64,000 bases of DNA from Pilosibacter fragilis (GCF_032490495.1 NZ_JAVYJB010000003.1:62001-126000); one strand, 5' to 3'. Counted from the stretch's first letter, positions 15,324-24,434 are shown. The notes: generated by a model not told the origin, from the sequence alone. Numbers and translations: made by a program.

Positions 15324-16334
15324 TTACTGCATGATGCCATTTGCATCAAACGTATAGCTGACACCATCGATCGTCATCGTCGTGCCTGTCACCATAGCAC
15401 CTAACTCAGACGGATCCAGATAATACCAGTATCCATCCGGATTGATCCAGCCGCTCATTCTTCCGCCATCACGGTAGAAGTACCCTTTGCCGCTCTCATT
15501 CTTCCACTCACCGGTATCCACCGCGGTTCCCTTAGTGACCGGAGCATAATCCTTGTAAGCGAATTCCAGGCATACATTTCCGTTGATTCCGTTTACATGC
15601 CCCTTATCCGTACACTGCCAGATCGTGCGACCCTCATATGTACCGTCCGCGCCGTATCTCGCAAGCCAGATATCATAGTGGATCTGCTTTGTGTCCATCT
15701 CGGTCGTAAATTTGCTGTAGTCGCTGTATACGATCGGTGTGTAGCCTGCCGCAGCGATCGTATCACAGAATGCGTTTACCACATCTGTGAGCTCCTGAAC
15801 CGAAAGCTCCAGGATATATTTTGACTCTACATCCACAGCGATCGGATACTTTACATTGTATCCGGATACTTTTTCTACTGCATATTTCGCAGCCGCCTTC
15901 GCTTCCTCCACAGTTTTCGTCTGAAGATAAACATACGGAGCTGCCTGAACTCCGTTGTCCAAAGCACCCTTCATATTTTTCTCATAATTCGGATCCATGG
16001 TGTAACCACCCTCATATCCGTAAGACATCATCTTAATAAAAGCGAATGATATATCATCTGCCGCAACCTTCGCCCAGTCGATATCTCCCTGCCATTTTGC
16101 AACACTGATGCCGCGGCGAAGCGCTCCCTCTATTGTTTTTCCATTATTGTCCACATAAACACCATTTACCTTTTTCCATGCATTTGCAGGATCCGTTACA
16201 CTGGTATCCGTGGATGCCTTATTCTGCTCATCATAACCCGGTCCGATCTCATCCGCAAACGCGGTAAAACTGCCCTGTGTGATCATTAGCACCGCAAGGA
16301 CTGCTGCCATATATCGAAATTTTTTCTGAAACAT
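15324..16334 (-). CDS. Secreted GH25-family lysozyme with cell-wall-binding repeats
   Basis: A 336-residue exported protein. Signal peptide about residues 1-28 (MFQKKFRYMAAVLAVLMITQ, cleaved near AFADE). A GH25 muramidase domain follows: GISVAKWQGDIDW, FAFIKMMSYGYEGG, YPIAVDVESKYIL (the catalytic D-x-E pair), YSDYSKFTTEMDTK, WLARYGADG, WQCTDKGHVNGINGNV. The C-terminus has a choline-binding-like repeat (GWINPDGYWYYLDPSELGAM). The usual first Asp of the GIDVS motif is Ser here (GISVA), which may affect activity. Start at 16334 is set by the signal peptide; an earlier ATG is less likely. Confidence 0.88.
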   Translation of the reverse strand: MFQKKFRYMAAVLAVLMITQGSFTAFADEIGPGYDEQNKASTDTSVTDPANAWKKVNGVYVDNNGKTIEGALRRGISVAKWQGDIDWAKVAADDISFAFIKMMSYGYEGGYTMDPNYEKNMKGALDNGVQAAPYVYLQTKTVEEAKAAAKYAVEKVSGYNVKYPIAVDVESKYILELSVQELTDVVNAFCDTIAAAGYTPIVYSDYSKFTTEMDTKQIHYDIWLARYGADGTYEGRTIWQCTDKGHVNGINGNVCLEFAYKDYAPVTKGTAVDTGEWKNESGKGYFYRDGGRMSGWINPDGYWYYLDPSELGAMVTGTTMTIDGVSYTFDANGIMQ

Positions 16335-16595
16335 TCTGATTCCGCCTTTCTTCTCTGTCCGTGTTTTATTCCTTAAATATTTTCCATCTTCAAAGCTGCA
16401 CAAGAAACCGTTGTGACTATGAGGATGCTGAACGGTTACAAACAGTTTTCTTTAAGTCTTCACAAGTATACTACAATTTCCCTCTTTTTTTATTAAGAAC
16501 TTCTTACATTTTCGTTGTCACACCTCTAAGACTTTGTGGCAAAATTTCGTCCAGGATAAAAGTCGCCAGTTTCCTGACAGCCTTCCCTGTGCCGC

Positions 16596-16628
16596 AAAAA
16601 CAAAAGAACCCTTGAAAACCAAGGGTTC
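16596..16628 (-). terminator. Terminator of the tRNA-Ser gene
   Basis: GAACCCTTG (minus strand, from 16628) pairs with CAAGGGTTC, followed by TTTTGTTTTT. It begins six bases beyond the tRNA 3' end. Confidence 0.85.
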
Positions 16629-16633
16629 CGGAG

Positions 16634-16723
16634 CGGAGACGGAGGGATTCGAACCCTCGTACCGGGATGAACCGATAAACGCATTTCGAGTGCGCCGCGT
16701 TACGGCCGCTTCGCTACGTCTCC
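16634..16723 (-). tRNA. tRNA-Ser(CGA)
   Basis: A 90-nt class II tRNA. Seven-bp acceptor stem GGAGACG/CGTCTCC (16717-16723 with 16635-16641), discriminator G, anticodon loop CTCGAAA with anticodon CGA, long variable arm, and a T-arm with GGTTCGAATCC. No CCA encoded. Reads UCG codons. A GTCTGCC/GGCAGAC inverted repeat lies just upstream at 16729-16753. Confidence 0.93.
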
Positions 16724-16874
16724 AGGATGTCTGCCTCTTTAAAAAAGGCAGACTACATATTATTATACATATTTTTTGAGATTTGTATAGAGAAATCACA
16801 AAATAATTTTCACCAGTTTGCTCTTGCGTCGGTTTTCATGCACATGAAAACAGAAGATAGCAGGCATCAATCCA

Positions 16875-17948
16875 CTAATTCCCCTCCGCAAAATAAGCGT
16901 CCACCGCCCCTGCGATCCCGCTCGCGATTTTCCCCTGGTAACCGTCATCCTGCAGCCAGGTATCCTCATCCGGATTGCTTAAAAATCCCATTTCAAACAC
17001 ACAGACCGGAATCTCGCACCAGTTGATATCGGAGGAGCTGTCCGTCTCCTGGACGCCGCGGTTTTTCGTGCCTGTGGTGCCGCAGACGGTGTCAACGATC
17101 TTCTTGGAAAGATTATAGCTCTTGTCGTGAAGACTGGCGTTATAAGGATTCTGGGACGTCATGCAGGTGGACAGGGCGCCGTAGACGCTGGAGTTATCCA
17201 TAGTACCGGCATGAAGACGGATCAGGATATCCGCTCCGCTCTTGTTTGCCGCCACAGACCGCTCCGCGCTGCTCATATTCACATCATGGCTCGTGCGGAT
17301 CATGACGACATGATAGCCGCGGTTTATAAGCTCTTTTTCCAGCTTTTTCGCCACTGTCAGCGTCACCTCGTACTCCGGGACTCCGCTGGATGTTCCCACC
17401 GCGCCTTCCGGCATCTTTGCCTTCATGGTCGTGGAGGATGGGCCGATAGGCTCTTTTGAGGTGTTCGCCTTCGCCTGATGTCCCGCGTCGATGGCAACGG
17501 TGTGACCGTTAAACGGAATCTCCGGCGCAATCTCAGCATCATCGCTTGCAGCCGCCGTGTAAGCCGCCGCAGCCGCCTCTCTCGCGGCCTCGACGCTCTC
17601 CGCCTCGGACATCCCAGAGGACAGTTCTTCTGATTCTGAAGCCTCTTCCGCCAGTTCTGAACTCTCAGAAGCCACATCACCACCCTCTGGATCTGCGCTT
17701 AGCGGTTCCCCGGCAGCTTCTCCGAGCGCCTGCACGTCCGCATCCCCGGATCCGGAAGCTCCTGTATCCGTGCTTTCTGCCGCCAGGTCTGCACCATTCC
17801 CGGACATTTCAGCCCCCGCCGCCGTCTCACTGCTCAGATCCACTGCCTCATATTTCCTCACCCCATTGCATCCGGTAAGCACCAGAGCAAAAAGGGCTGC
17901 AAAGACAAGGAATCGGAGGAGTCCGTTTCCCTTTTTCATCCTGCTCAT
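16875..17948 (-). CDS. N-acetylmuramoyl-L-alanine amidase, lipoprotein (Amidase_3)
   Basis: A 357-residue zinc amidase that cuts the MurNAc-Ala bond in peptidoglycan. Residues 1-27 are a lipoprotein signal with lipobox FALVLTGC. About 120 residues of Glu/Ser/Ala-rich linker follow. The catalytic domain shows the zinc ligands in VAIDAGHQAK, PEYEVTL and RLHAGT and the catalytic Glu in FEMGFLSNPDED. Start at 17948 overlaps the mnmA stop (ATGA) and has GGAGGAGG upstream. It is the last gene of the iscS-iscU-mnmA unit, an unexpected neighbour. Confidence 0.9.
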   Translation of the reverse strand: MSRMKKGNGLLRFLVFAALFALVLTGCNGVRKYEAVDLSSETAAGAEMSGNGADLAAESTDTGASGSGDADVQALGEAAGEPLSADPEGGDVASESSELAEEASESEELSSGMSEAESVEAAREAAAAAYTAAASDDAEIAPEIPFNGHTVAIDAGHQAKANTSKEPIGPSSTTMKAKMPEGAVGTSSGVPEYEVTLTVAKKLEKELINRGYHVVMIRTSHDVNMSSAERSVAANKSGADILIRLHAGTMDNSSVYGALSTCMTSQNPYNASLHDKSYNLSKKIVDTVCGTTGTKNRGVQETDSSSDINWCEIPVCVFEMGFLSNPDEDTWLQDDGYQGKIASGIAGAVDAYFAEGN

Positions 17949-19021
17949 AGGATCGTTCCTCCTCCGACTACGCATTCATCTTCATAAAATACAACTGCCT
18001 GTCCCGGCGTGATCGCACGCTGCGGTTCCTTAAACTGGCACTCCACCGTTCCATCCGGGAGTTCCCTGATGATACAAGGGGATCCCTTGTGGCTGTAGCG
18101 GATCTTCGCGAGAACCTCTTTCTCCTCTCCATGAAGACCGTCGATCGCCATCCAGTTCACATCCCTGCAGATCAGATGATCGGAAAATACATCATTTCCC
18201 TCACCGATGACGACCTCGTTGGTCTCCGGACGGATCCCTGTGACAAACACCGGATGTCCCATCGCAAGGTTCAGGCCTTTTCTCTGACCGACAGTGTAGT
18301 GGGTGATTCCCTTATGTTTTCCGAGGATCACGCCATTTTTATCCACAAAGTTTCCGCATCCCGGAACACCGGACGCCTCGCGCTCGATAAATCCGGCATA
18401 ATCGTTATCCGGCACAAAGCAGATCTCCATACTGTCCTTCTTCTTTGCCACGGCGAGTCCACGGTCCTCGGCGATCTTTCTCACCTCGTCCTTCGTGTAA
18501 TCACCGATGGGCATTAAAGTCTTGGAAAGCTGGAACTGGGTCAGGTTGTAGAGCGCGTAAGTCTGGTCCTTTGCCGCTGTCACGGAATTGCGGATCGTGT
18601 AACGTCCGTTCGGCAGCTGGCTGATCCGGGCATAGTGACCGGTCGCAATATAATCGGCGCCGATCTCCAGGCTGCGCTCCAAAAGTGCCTCCCATTTTAC
18701 ATAGCGGTTGCAGGCAATGCACGGATTCGGTGTCCGTCCGTGCAGATACTCCGCAACAAAATAATCAATGACATTCTTCTGGAATTCTTTCCGGAAGTTC
18801 ATAACATAGTAGGGAATTCCAAGTGTCCACGCGACACGTCTCGCGTCCTCCACCGCACTGAGTCCGCAGCATCCGCCGTTTTCCTCAATAGTACAGGAAT
18901 CCTCTTCCTGCCAGATCTGCATGGTGACCCCGATCACGTCGTATCCCTGCTCCTTTAAAAGACAGGCAGCAACCGATGAGTCCACGCCTCCGGACATTCC
19001 TACCACGACTTTTTTCTTCAT
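17945..19021 (-). CDS. mnmA: tRNA-specific 2-thiouridylase MnmA
   Basis: A 358-residue enzyme that puts sulfur at position 2 of the wobble uridine of tRNA Lys, Glu and Gln. The PP-loop is at residues 8-16 (GMSGGVDSSVAA). The catalytic cysteines are in TPNPCIACNRYVKW and MEICFVPDNDYAG. The C-terminal beta-barrel includes GQRKGLNLAMGHPVFV. Its ATG abuts the iscU stop, and with iscS upstream the sulfur donor, scaffold and user are one operon. Confidence 0.97.
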   Translation of the reverse strand: MKKKVVVGMSGGVDSSVAACLLKEQGYDVIGVTMQIWQEEDSCTIEENGGCCGLSAVEDARRVAWTLGIPYYVMNFRKEFQKNVIDYFVAEYLHGRTPNPCIACNRYVKWEALLERSLEIGADYIATGHYARISQLPNGRYTIRNSVTAAKDQTYALYNLTQFQLSKTLMPIGDYTKDEVRKIAEDRGLAVAKKKDSMEICFVPDNDYAGFIEREASGVPGCGNFVDKNGVILGKHKGITHYTVGQRKGLNLAMGHPVFVTGIRPETNEVVIGEGNDVFSDHLICRDVNWMAIDGLHGEEKEVLAKIRYSHKGSPCIIRELPDGTVECQFKEPQRAITPGQAVVFYEDECVVGGGTIL

Positions 19022-19461
19022 TAATATTCCTCGTCCTCTTCATGCTCACTGATATCGGACACTGGCTTCTGTAAGCCTTTGATCTCGATATGGTGCTTTT
19101 CTGCATAATCCCAGAGTGCTGCATGGATCGCTTCCTCTGCAAGCAGGGAGCAGTGAACCTTTACCGGCGGAAGTCCGTCAAGTGCTTCCATAACTGCCTT
19201 ATTGGTTACTTCCATCGCTTCCTCGATCGTCTTTCCCATTACCATCTCTGTCGCCATGCTGCTTGTAGCAACTGCAGCGCCGCAGCCGAAGGTTTTAAAC
19301 TTGCAGTCACGGATGATGTGGCTCTCGTCATCGATATCGAGATAGATTCTCATGATATCGCCGCATTTTGCGTTTCCGACAGTACCTACGCCGCTGGCGT
19401 CCTCAATTTCTCCCATGTTTCTCGGGTGCTGGAAATGGTCCATTACTTTCTCTGAATACAT
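19021..19461 (-). CDS. iscU: Iron-sulfur cluster scaffold IscU/NifU N-terminal type
   Basis: A 146-residue scaffold on which [2Fe-2S] clusters are built. The three ligand cysteines are at about residues 33 (GNAKCGDIM), 60 (KTFGCGAAVA) and 104 (KVHCSLLAEE), with the usual Asp two residues after the first. C-terminal HEEDEEY is acidic. It lies 11 bases downstream of iscS and one base before mnmA. Confidence 0.95.
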   Translation of the reverse strand: MYSEKVMDHFQHPRNMGEIEDASGVGTVGNAKCGDIMRIYLDIDDESHIIRDCKFKTFGCGAAVATSSMATEMVMGKTIEEAMEVTNKAVMEALDGLPPVKVHCSLLAEEAIHAALWDYAEKHHIEIKGLQKPVSDISEHEEDEEY

Positions 19462-19472
19462 TATTTTTCCTC

Positions 19473-20657
19473 TTACTTTCTGTTCTTCTTAATGAAATCC
19501 TCATAGAGCGGGGACATTGCGCGAAGCTTCTCCACGATCTTCTTAAGGCAGTCTACAGTATGGTCGATCTCTTCCTTCGTTGTCTCCTCGCTTAAGGTAA
19601 GACGTAAGGATCCGTGCGCGATCTCGTGCGGAAGTCCGATGGCTAAGAGCACATGGGACGGGTCCAGGGAACCGGATGTGCATGCGGAGCCGCTGGATCC
19701 GCAGATTCCGTCCATGTCCAGCATGATGAGTAAGGACTCACCCTCGATGAACTGGAACGCGAAGTTTGCGTTGTTGGAGAGACGGTTCGTGCGGTGACCG
19801 TTTAAGCGTGTGTACGGAATCTCGTCCATGACACGTCCGATCAGGTAATCACGGAGTTCTGTCTCTTTCTTCTTATTATTCTCAAGCTCTGCCATCGCGA
19901 TCTCGACTGCCTTCCCGAGACCGACGATTCCCGGCACATTCTCAGTTCCGGCACGGCGTTTTCTTTCCTGGGCACCGCCATGGATGAAGGAGCGGAGCTT
20001 TAAGCCTTTTCTGATGTAGAGGAAGCCGACTCCCTTCGGTCCGTGGAATTTATGGCCACTGGCGCTTAACATGTCGATATGGTACTCATCCACATTGATC
20101 GGCTCATGGCAGAATGCCTGAACCGCGTCTGTGTGGAAGATGATCCCGTTCTCATGGGCGATCTCACCGATCTCCCTGATCGGCTGGATCGTTCCGATCT
20201 CGTTGTTGGCGAACATCACAGAGATCAGGATCGTATCCGGGCGGATCGCTTTCTTCAACTCGTCGATGGAAACGGAGCCGTACTCGTCTACCGGGAGGTA
20301 GGTGATCTCATAGCCGCGCTTCTCGAGATACTCACAGGTGTGAAGGATCGCGTGGTGCTCGATCTTTGTTGTGATGATGTGTTTTCCTTTGGACGCGTAA
20401 GCCTCCGCAGTCGCGATCAGAGCCCAGTTGTCGGACTCGGAACCGCCATTTGTGAAGTAGATCTCATTGTCCTTTGCGCCGAGAGCGTTTGCTACAGTCT
20501 CTCTTGCTTTTGCGAGGGCTTCCTTGCACGGGGTGGAAAACTCATATACCGCGGAAGGGTTTCCGTAATATTCTGTATAAAACGGCAGCATGGCTTCCAC
20601 GACTTCCGGACGTACCTTTGTCGTAGCCGCATTGTCGAGATAGATTACTTTCTTCAT
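19473..20657 (-). CDS. iscS: Cysteine desulfurase IscS/NifS
   Basis: A 394-residue PLP enzyme that converts cysteine to alanine and hands a persulfide to IscU and MnmA. Key residues are the PLP lysine in SASGHKFHGPKGVGF, the histidine in TKIEHHAILH, and the catalytic Cys in the mobile loop GSSGSACTSGS. Start at 20657 (MKKVIYLDNAATT) has AAAGGCGG upstream. First gene of the operon; its promoter and an IscR-like palindrome are at 20795-20829. Confidence 0.97.
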   Translation of the reverse strand: MKKVIYLDNAATTKVRPEVVEAMLPFYTEYYGNPSAVYEFSTPCKEALAKARETVANALGAKDNEIYFTNGGSESDNWALIATAEAYASKGKHIITTKIEHHAILHTCEYLEKRGYEITYLPVDEYGSVSIDELKKAIRPDTILISVMFANNEIGTIQPIREIGEIAHENGIIFHTDAVQAFCHEPINVDEYHIDMLSASGHKFHGPKGVGFLYIRKGLKLRSFIHGGAQERKRRAGTENVPGIVGLGKAVEIAMAELENNKKKETELRDYLIGRVMDEIPYTRLNGHRTNRLSNNANFAFQFIEGESLLIMLDMDGICGSSGSACTSGSLDPSHVLLAIGLPHEIAHGSLRLTLSEETTKEEIDHTVDCLKKIVEKLRAMSPLYEDFIKKNRK

Positions 20658-20794
20658 TGTTCCGCCTTTCTGTAAAGCTTGATCATCCAGTCTTGCTGTT
20701 ATACCGCCGCAAGGCTGAACTGTTACCATTTATTTTATGCCATGACCCGAAAGTCAGCTCCCAAAAAGGCGCGGACAGGCCACAGATATCCTAC

Positions 20795-20829
20795 ATTATA
20801 TACGAAACCTGTTGGGAATTTCAACCGGT
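20795..20829 (-). promoter_or_regulatory. iscS promoter with IscR-like operator
   Basis: On the minus strand TTGAAA (20819-20824), 18-base spacer, TATAAT (20795-20800). An imperfect palindrome, 20807-20829, covers the -35 box: ACC.GTTG at one side and CAAC.GGT at the other. Its ends resemble the ACC...GGT ends of type 1 IscR sites. An IscR-like gene lies 3 kb away at 23858. Confidence 0.6.
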
Positions 20830-20970
20830 AATCTTATGTTTTTTCAGAAATACACAGTAACTCGCTAAGTATTTAGGAAATCCCCGTATTTTCAGCGGTT
20901 TCAGCCGTCATATCCATCTCTTATTTTCACATATATATAACAGAATCCTTCTGCCTCAACGGAGCTGCCC

Positions 20971-22554
20971 ATGCCTTTATCCCATAAAACTCACCCACTG
21001 ATCACTGGAACCATTCTCCTCACCGCCGCCGGACTTCTTTCCCGGGTCCTCGGCTTTTTCTACCGGATCTTTCTCTCCCGGACTATCGGTGCGGAGGGAC
21101 TCGGAATCTACCAGATGATCTTCCCAGTCTACGGAATCTTTTTCTCCCTCTGCGCCGGGTCGATCCAGACCGCCATCTCCCGCTTTACCGCAGCGGACCC
21201 GGACCATGCGAAGCGGACGCTGCTCTCTGGCTTTTCTTTATCCTTCGCCATGTCTCTGGCCGCCGCCTTTGTGATCCGGCACTTCTCGGGCCCTCTTGCG
21301 GAACATGTCCTCATGGAACCGCGGTGTGCCCCGCTGCTCTCCGTCATGGCCTTCGCGATTCCGTGTACCTCCGTCCATGCCTGCATCTGCGGGTACTATT
21401 ACGGAAAAGAAAAAGTCTCCGTCCCCGCTGCCGCCCAGCTTTTTGAACAGATGATCCGGATCTTTACGGTATTTCTGCTGGTGTCTGTCTGCATCGAGAA
21501 ACGGATTCCGGTCACAGTGTCACTTGCCGTATTCGGGCTGGTTGCCGGGGAAGCCGGATCGGCGTTGTTTGTGCTGATATTTTTTCTTTTATTTCATGAG
21601 TTTCACGAAAATACAGGCAGATCCTGCAGGATTGGCCAAAGTTCCATAAAAAATCCGCTTTTCAGGAATTCCGAACGAATTTCAGATTTCTCAGGCAATC
21701 TGTTCTCTCCCATGGCCGCCCTCCTGGCCCTAGCTGCCCCACTCATGGCAAACCGTCTCATCCTGAACCTTTTGCAAAGCGCGGAGACGATCATGATCCC
21801 GGAGCGCCTGACCGTCTACGGACTCACCCGTTCCCAGGCCGTCAGTACATATGGAACTCTCACAGGCATGGCGATGCCTTTTGTCCTCTTTCCATCGGCC
21901 CTGGTAAACTCCCTGGCTGTGGTCCTGCTGCCCGCCACTGCGAGGCACCAGTCCGCCGGAAACGACTCCGGAATTGCCGCCGGGATCTCCATGTCCTTCC
22001 GATACAGCCTTTATCTCGGAATTTTTTGCATCGGGGTCTTCACAGTCTTCGGAGATGCGCTGGGCTTACAGATATTTAAAAGCCAGGACGCCGGATCCTT
22101 CATTCAGATCCTCGCCTGGCTCTGCCCGTTTCTCTATCTCGCCACCTCATCCGGCAGCATTTTAAATGGGCTCGGAAAAACGAAACTCACGTTTTTCCAT
22201 CACCTGGTCTCACTTCTCATCCGCATCGCCTTCGTGTGGTTCGGGATCCCGGAGTTTGGGATCCGCGCCTGCCTCTGGGGGATGCTGGCGAGTGAGATGC
22301 TTTTAGCCCTGCTCCATATTCTGGCGCTCCGAAGGATCGTCCCCTGTGACTGGAACGCATGGATATTGATCGGAAAGCCTGTTTTCTGCCTGCTTTGCGC
22401 CCTGTGGCTCTTCCGGCTCTTTCCGGAAACGCTTCCGCTTCCGGCAGGACTCCCGGATTTTTTCCGGACTGCAGTGCAGATACTTCTTTTATCCACCATG
22501 TATCTCCTGTTTCTGCTGTTTTTTCACAGAAAACAGAGTCCGGCCTCTACATGA
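20971..22554 (+). CDS. SpoVB/MurJ-like lipid-linked oligosaccharide flippase (MOP superfamily)
   Basis: A 527-residue polytopic membrane protein with about 14 hydrophobic segments. The N-terminus is typical of SpoVB-like exporters (ILLTAAGLLSRVLGFFYRIFLSRTIGAEGLGIYQM). Other family marks are FTAADPDHAKRTLLSG and GLGKTKLTFFHHLVSLLIRI. It probably flips a cell-wall or polysaccharide precursor. GGAG precedes the ATG. It stands alone and ends head-on against the next gene with no spacing. Confidence 0.85.
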   Translation: MPLSHKTHPLITGTILLTAAGLLSRVLGFFYRIFLSRTIGAEGLGIYQMIFPVYGIFFSLCAGSIQTAISRFTAADPDHAKRTLLSGFSLSFAMSLAAAFVIRHFSGPLAEHVLMEPRCAPLLSVMAFAIPCTSVHACICGYYYGKEKVSVPAAAQLFEQMIRIFTVFLLVSVCIEKRIPVTVSLAVFGLVAGEAGSALFVLIFFLLFHEFHENTGRSCRIGQSSIKNPLFRNSERISDFSGNLFSPMAALLALAAPLMANRLILNLLQSAETIMIPERLTVYGLTRSQAVSTYGTLTGMAMPFVLFPSALVNSLAVVLLPATARHQSAGNDSGIAAGISMSFRYSLYLGIFCIGVFTVFGDALGLQIFKSQDAGSFIQILAWLCPFLYLATSSGSILNGLGKTKLTFFHHLVSLLIRIAFVWFGIPEFGIRACLWGMLASEMLLALLHILALRRIVPCDWNAWILIGKPVFCLLCALWLFRLFPETLPLPAGLPDFFRTAVQILLLSTMYLLFLLFFHRKQSPAST

Positions 22555-22785
22555 TCACTCGTCGAATTCCACCGTCACATAATACCCGCGGTCATTCTGG
22601 ATAATATCCTTCACGATGCCCTTTTTGCTCTTCAGTCTCTCCGTAAACCGGAACAATCCCGACATCGCCACTGCCGGCTCGATCATGTAGTTCACATTGA
22701 CCGGCGTGATGGACTCGCTGACGTCCACCTCCTGTCCGACCTCCACAAGGCCCGGACGTTCCATTTTAAATACGATCTCTCTCAT
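22555..22785 (-). CDS. Conserved small protein of unknown function (76 aa)
   Basis: A 76-residue beta-rich, soluble protein (MREIVFKMERPGLVEVGQEV, SKKGIVKDIIQNDRGYYVTVEFDE). GAGGATAAAA precedes the ATG. Its stop is directly adjacent to the stop of the flippase on the other strand. I do not recognise a family; the look is of a small OB- or barrel-like domain. Confidence 0.65.
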   Translation of the reverse strand: MREIVFKMERPGLVEVGQEVDVSESITPVNVNYMIEPAVAMSGLFRFTERLKSKKGIVKDIIQNDRGYYVTVEFDE

Positions 22786-22916
22786 TTTTATCCTCTTTTC
22801 TATTTACGGTAACAGGCATTCCAGAAGCCGTGAAACATTTCGTCGGTACCTTCTGGTTCTCACTTTCCGCCTTGTATCATCGCCACAGGCAGTTTCTTCC
22901 GGATGCCCAGTGACGT

Positions 22917-22959
22917 AAAAATGCCGCCAGACCGCTTTTTAGCGCTCCCTGGCGGCATT
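22917..22959 (-). terminator. Terminator of apt
   Basis: TGCCGCCAG and CTGGCGGCA arms (22922-22930 and 22949-22957) around an 18-base loop, then TTTTT on the minus strand. Confidence 0.85.
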
Positions 22960-23014
22960 ACCTTTTTACTTTCCCGGCATTGCTGCCATGTTCTCTCAAA
23001 CCTGTCTGACGAGC

Positions 23015-23539
23015 TTATTTCCCCTCGTAAATGATCGCAGAATCCACATCATATTTCTGCAGTTTATCTCTTCCCTTTAATCCCGCAAGCTCCATCACAA
23101 AACAGATCTTAACGACCTCTCCGCCAAGCTCTTCCACAAGCTTTGCGATCGCTTCCACGGTTCCGCCTGTGGCGATCAGGTCATCGATGATCACGACCTT
23201 CTGGCCCGGTTTGATGGAATCTTTGTGGAGCTCGATGGTTCCGGTGCCGTACTCCAAGGCGTACTCCATAGAAACGGTCTCTCTCGGAAGCTTTCCCGGT
23301 TTTCTCGCCGGAACAAAGGCTTTTCCCATCGCGTAAGCAACCGGTGTTCCAAAAATAAATCCTCTGGACTCCGCTCCAACGACCACATCGAAATCTACGT
23401 CTTTTACCATCTCAAGGAGAGAATCGATCGCCAGCTTTAATCCATCCGGATCCTGTAAAATTGAAGTGATATCACGGAAAATAATCCCCGGCTCCGGAAA
23501 ATCCGGGATGCTTACTACATAATCTTCCAGCTTTTTCAT
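23015..23539 (-). CDS. apt: Adenine phosphoribosyltransferase
   Basis: A 174-residue purine salvage enzyme making AMP from adenine and PRPP. The PRPP-binding motif is VVIIDDLIATGGTVEA (about residues 117-132). Other APT marks are FPEPGIIFRDITSILQDP near the N-terminus and VVGAESRGFIFGTPVAYAMG. Length is standard. Single gene, with its own terminator and a promoter region shared back-to-back with the Rrf2 gene. Confidence 0.97.
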   Translation of the reverse strand: MKKLEDYVVSIPDFPEPGIIFRDITSILQDPDGLKLAIDSLLEMVKDVDFDVVVGAESRGFIFGTPVAYAMGKAFVPARKPGKLPRETVSMEYALEYGTGTIELHKDSIKPGQKVVIIDDLIATGGTVEAIAKLVEELGGEVVKICFVMELAGLKGRDKLQKYDVDSAIIYEGK

Positions 23540-23634
23540 AATATTTATGGTTCCTTTCTGATTCGATCCACGATTACTTCTATTTTATCACATGTGTTTT
23601 TTTCTGGCAACCTTGAGAAAAAGCAAAACGTCGG

Positions 23635-23710
23635 TTGAATGCCTACCTTTTTTGTAGTATAATCAGAGCAGTTCCAGATTCCGCATGATGAGCGGAATCT
23701 TTGTTTGTTT
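23635..23710 (+). promoter_or_regulatory. Promoter followed by an early hairpin terminator ahead of the Rrf2 gene
   Basis: TTGAAT (23635-23640), 17-base spacer, TATAAT (23658-23663). The predicted transcript starts near 23670 and at once meets a nine-bp perfect stem (23676-23684 with 23692-23700) followed by TTGTTTGTTT. The coding region starts only at 23858. This looks like a leader attenuator or a promoter for a very short RNA. Confidence 0.6.
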
Positions 23711-23857
23711 CATCTGCAGATGTCCTCTGAGCGCATTTCTGCAGAATAATATCGCAAAATTGTTCCTTATCGGCACAGTTATAACATTTTTTAGGAAGTC
23801 CAATGATCTGAACATCTCACATCTTGTCAGATCACTGTTGAAATTGGTGAAATAATC

Positions 23858-24337
23858 ATGAAAATATCTACAAAGGGTCGTTATGCACTGCGCATGGTCA
23901 TCGACCTGGCTGAACATGCCGACGATGGCTTTATCTCCTTAAAGGACATCGCCGCCCGCCAGGGTCTCTCGAAAAAATATTTAGAGCAGATCGTTCCACT
24001 CTTAAACAAGACCGGAATGCTCTCCACCACCCGCGGCTACCAGGGCGGATACAAACTCGCAAAATCCCCGTCGGAATGCACCGTCGGTGCGATCTTACAG
24101 ACCACTGAAGGCAGCCTCGCCCCGGTCTCCTGCCTCGAGCACACTCCAAACCCCTGCGAACGTTGCTCCGCCTGCGACACGCTCCCGGTCTGGGAAGGCT
24201 TAAACCGCGTCATCATGGATTATCTCGACGGAATCACAATCCAGACGATCCTCGACCAGAAGCATGAGCTCGAGGAAAAGCACAGACTGGCAGCTGAGGA
24301 GATCTTAAATCGTGTGAAGGGTCCGTGTCAGTCATAA
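23858..24337 (+). CDS. Rrf2-family transcription regulator, IscR-like
   Basis: A 159-residue DNA-binding protein. The winged helix is at residues 1-75 (MKISTKGRYALRMVIDLAEH, ISLKDIAARQGLSKKYLEQI, STTRGYQGGYKLAK). The cysteine cluster Cys92, Cys100, Cys103, Cys106 (SCLEHTPNPCERCSAC) fits the [2Fe-2S]-binding set of IscR. It could control iscS-iscU-mnmA, or cysteine metabolism (CymR) since metY is next to it. The cysteines favour IscR. The ribosome site is weak (TTGGTGAAA). Confidence 0.85.
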   Translation: MKISTKGRYALRMVIDLAEHADDGFISLKDIAARQGLSKKYLEQIVPLLNKTGMLSTTRGYQGGYKLAKSPSECTVGAILQTTEGSLAPVSCLEHTPNPCERCSACDTLPVWEGLNRVIMDYLDGITIQTILDQKHELEEKHRLAAEEILNRVKGPCQS

Positions 24338-24381
24338 AATCTGCGGCTTTGTGACTTTTTTATATTGTATTTTATATGTTG

Positions 24382-24434
24382 AAAAAAAGCTTCGCAAAAA
24401 ATTGTCTTAAGGCAGTTTCTTACGAAGTTTTTTC
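24382..24434 (+). terminator. Probable terminator after the Rrf2 gene
   Basis: AAAAAGCTTCG and CGAAGTTTTTT arms close a long loop. A second, perfect 11-bp hairpin (ACAGCGGTCAC/GTGACCGCTGT, 24528-24564) lies between here and the metY stop, without a T-run. The region 24440-24630 also has CTGAACTGTT-like fragments recalling family-1 repeat ends. Confidence 0.55.
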
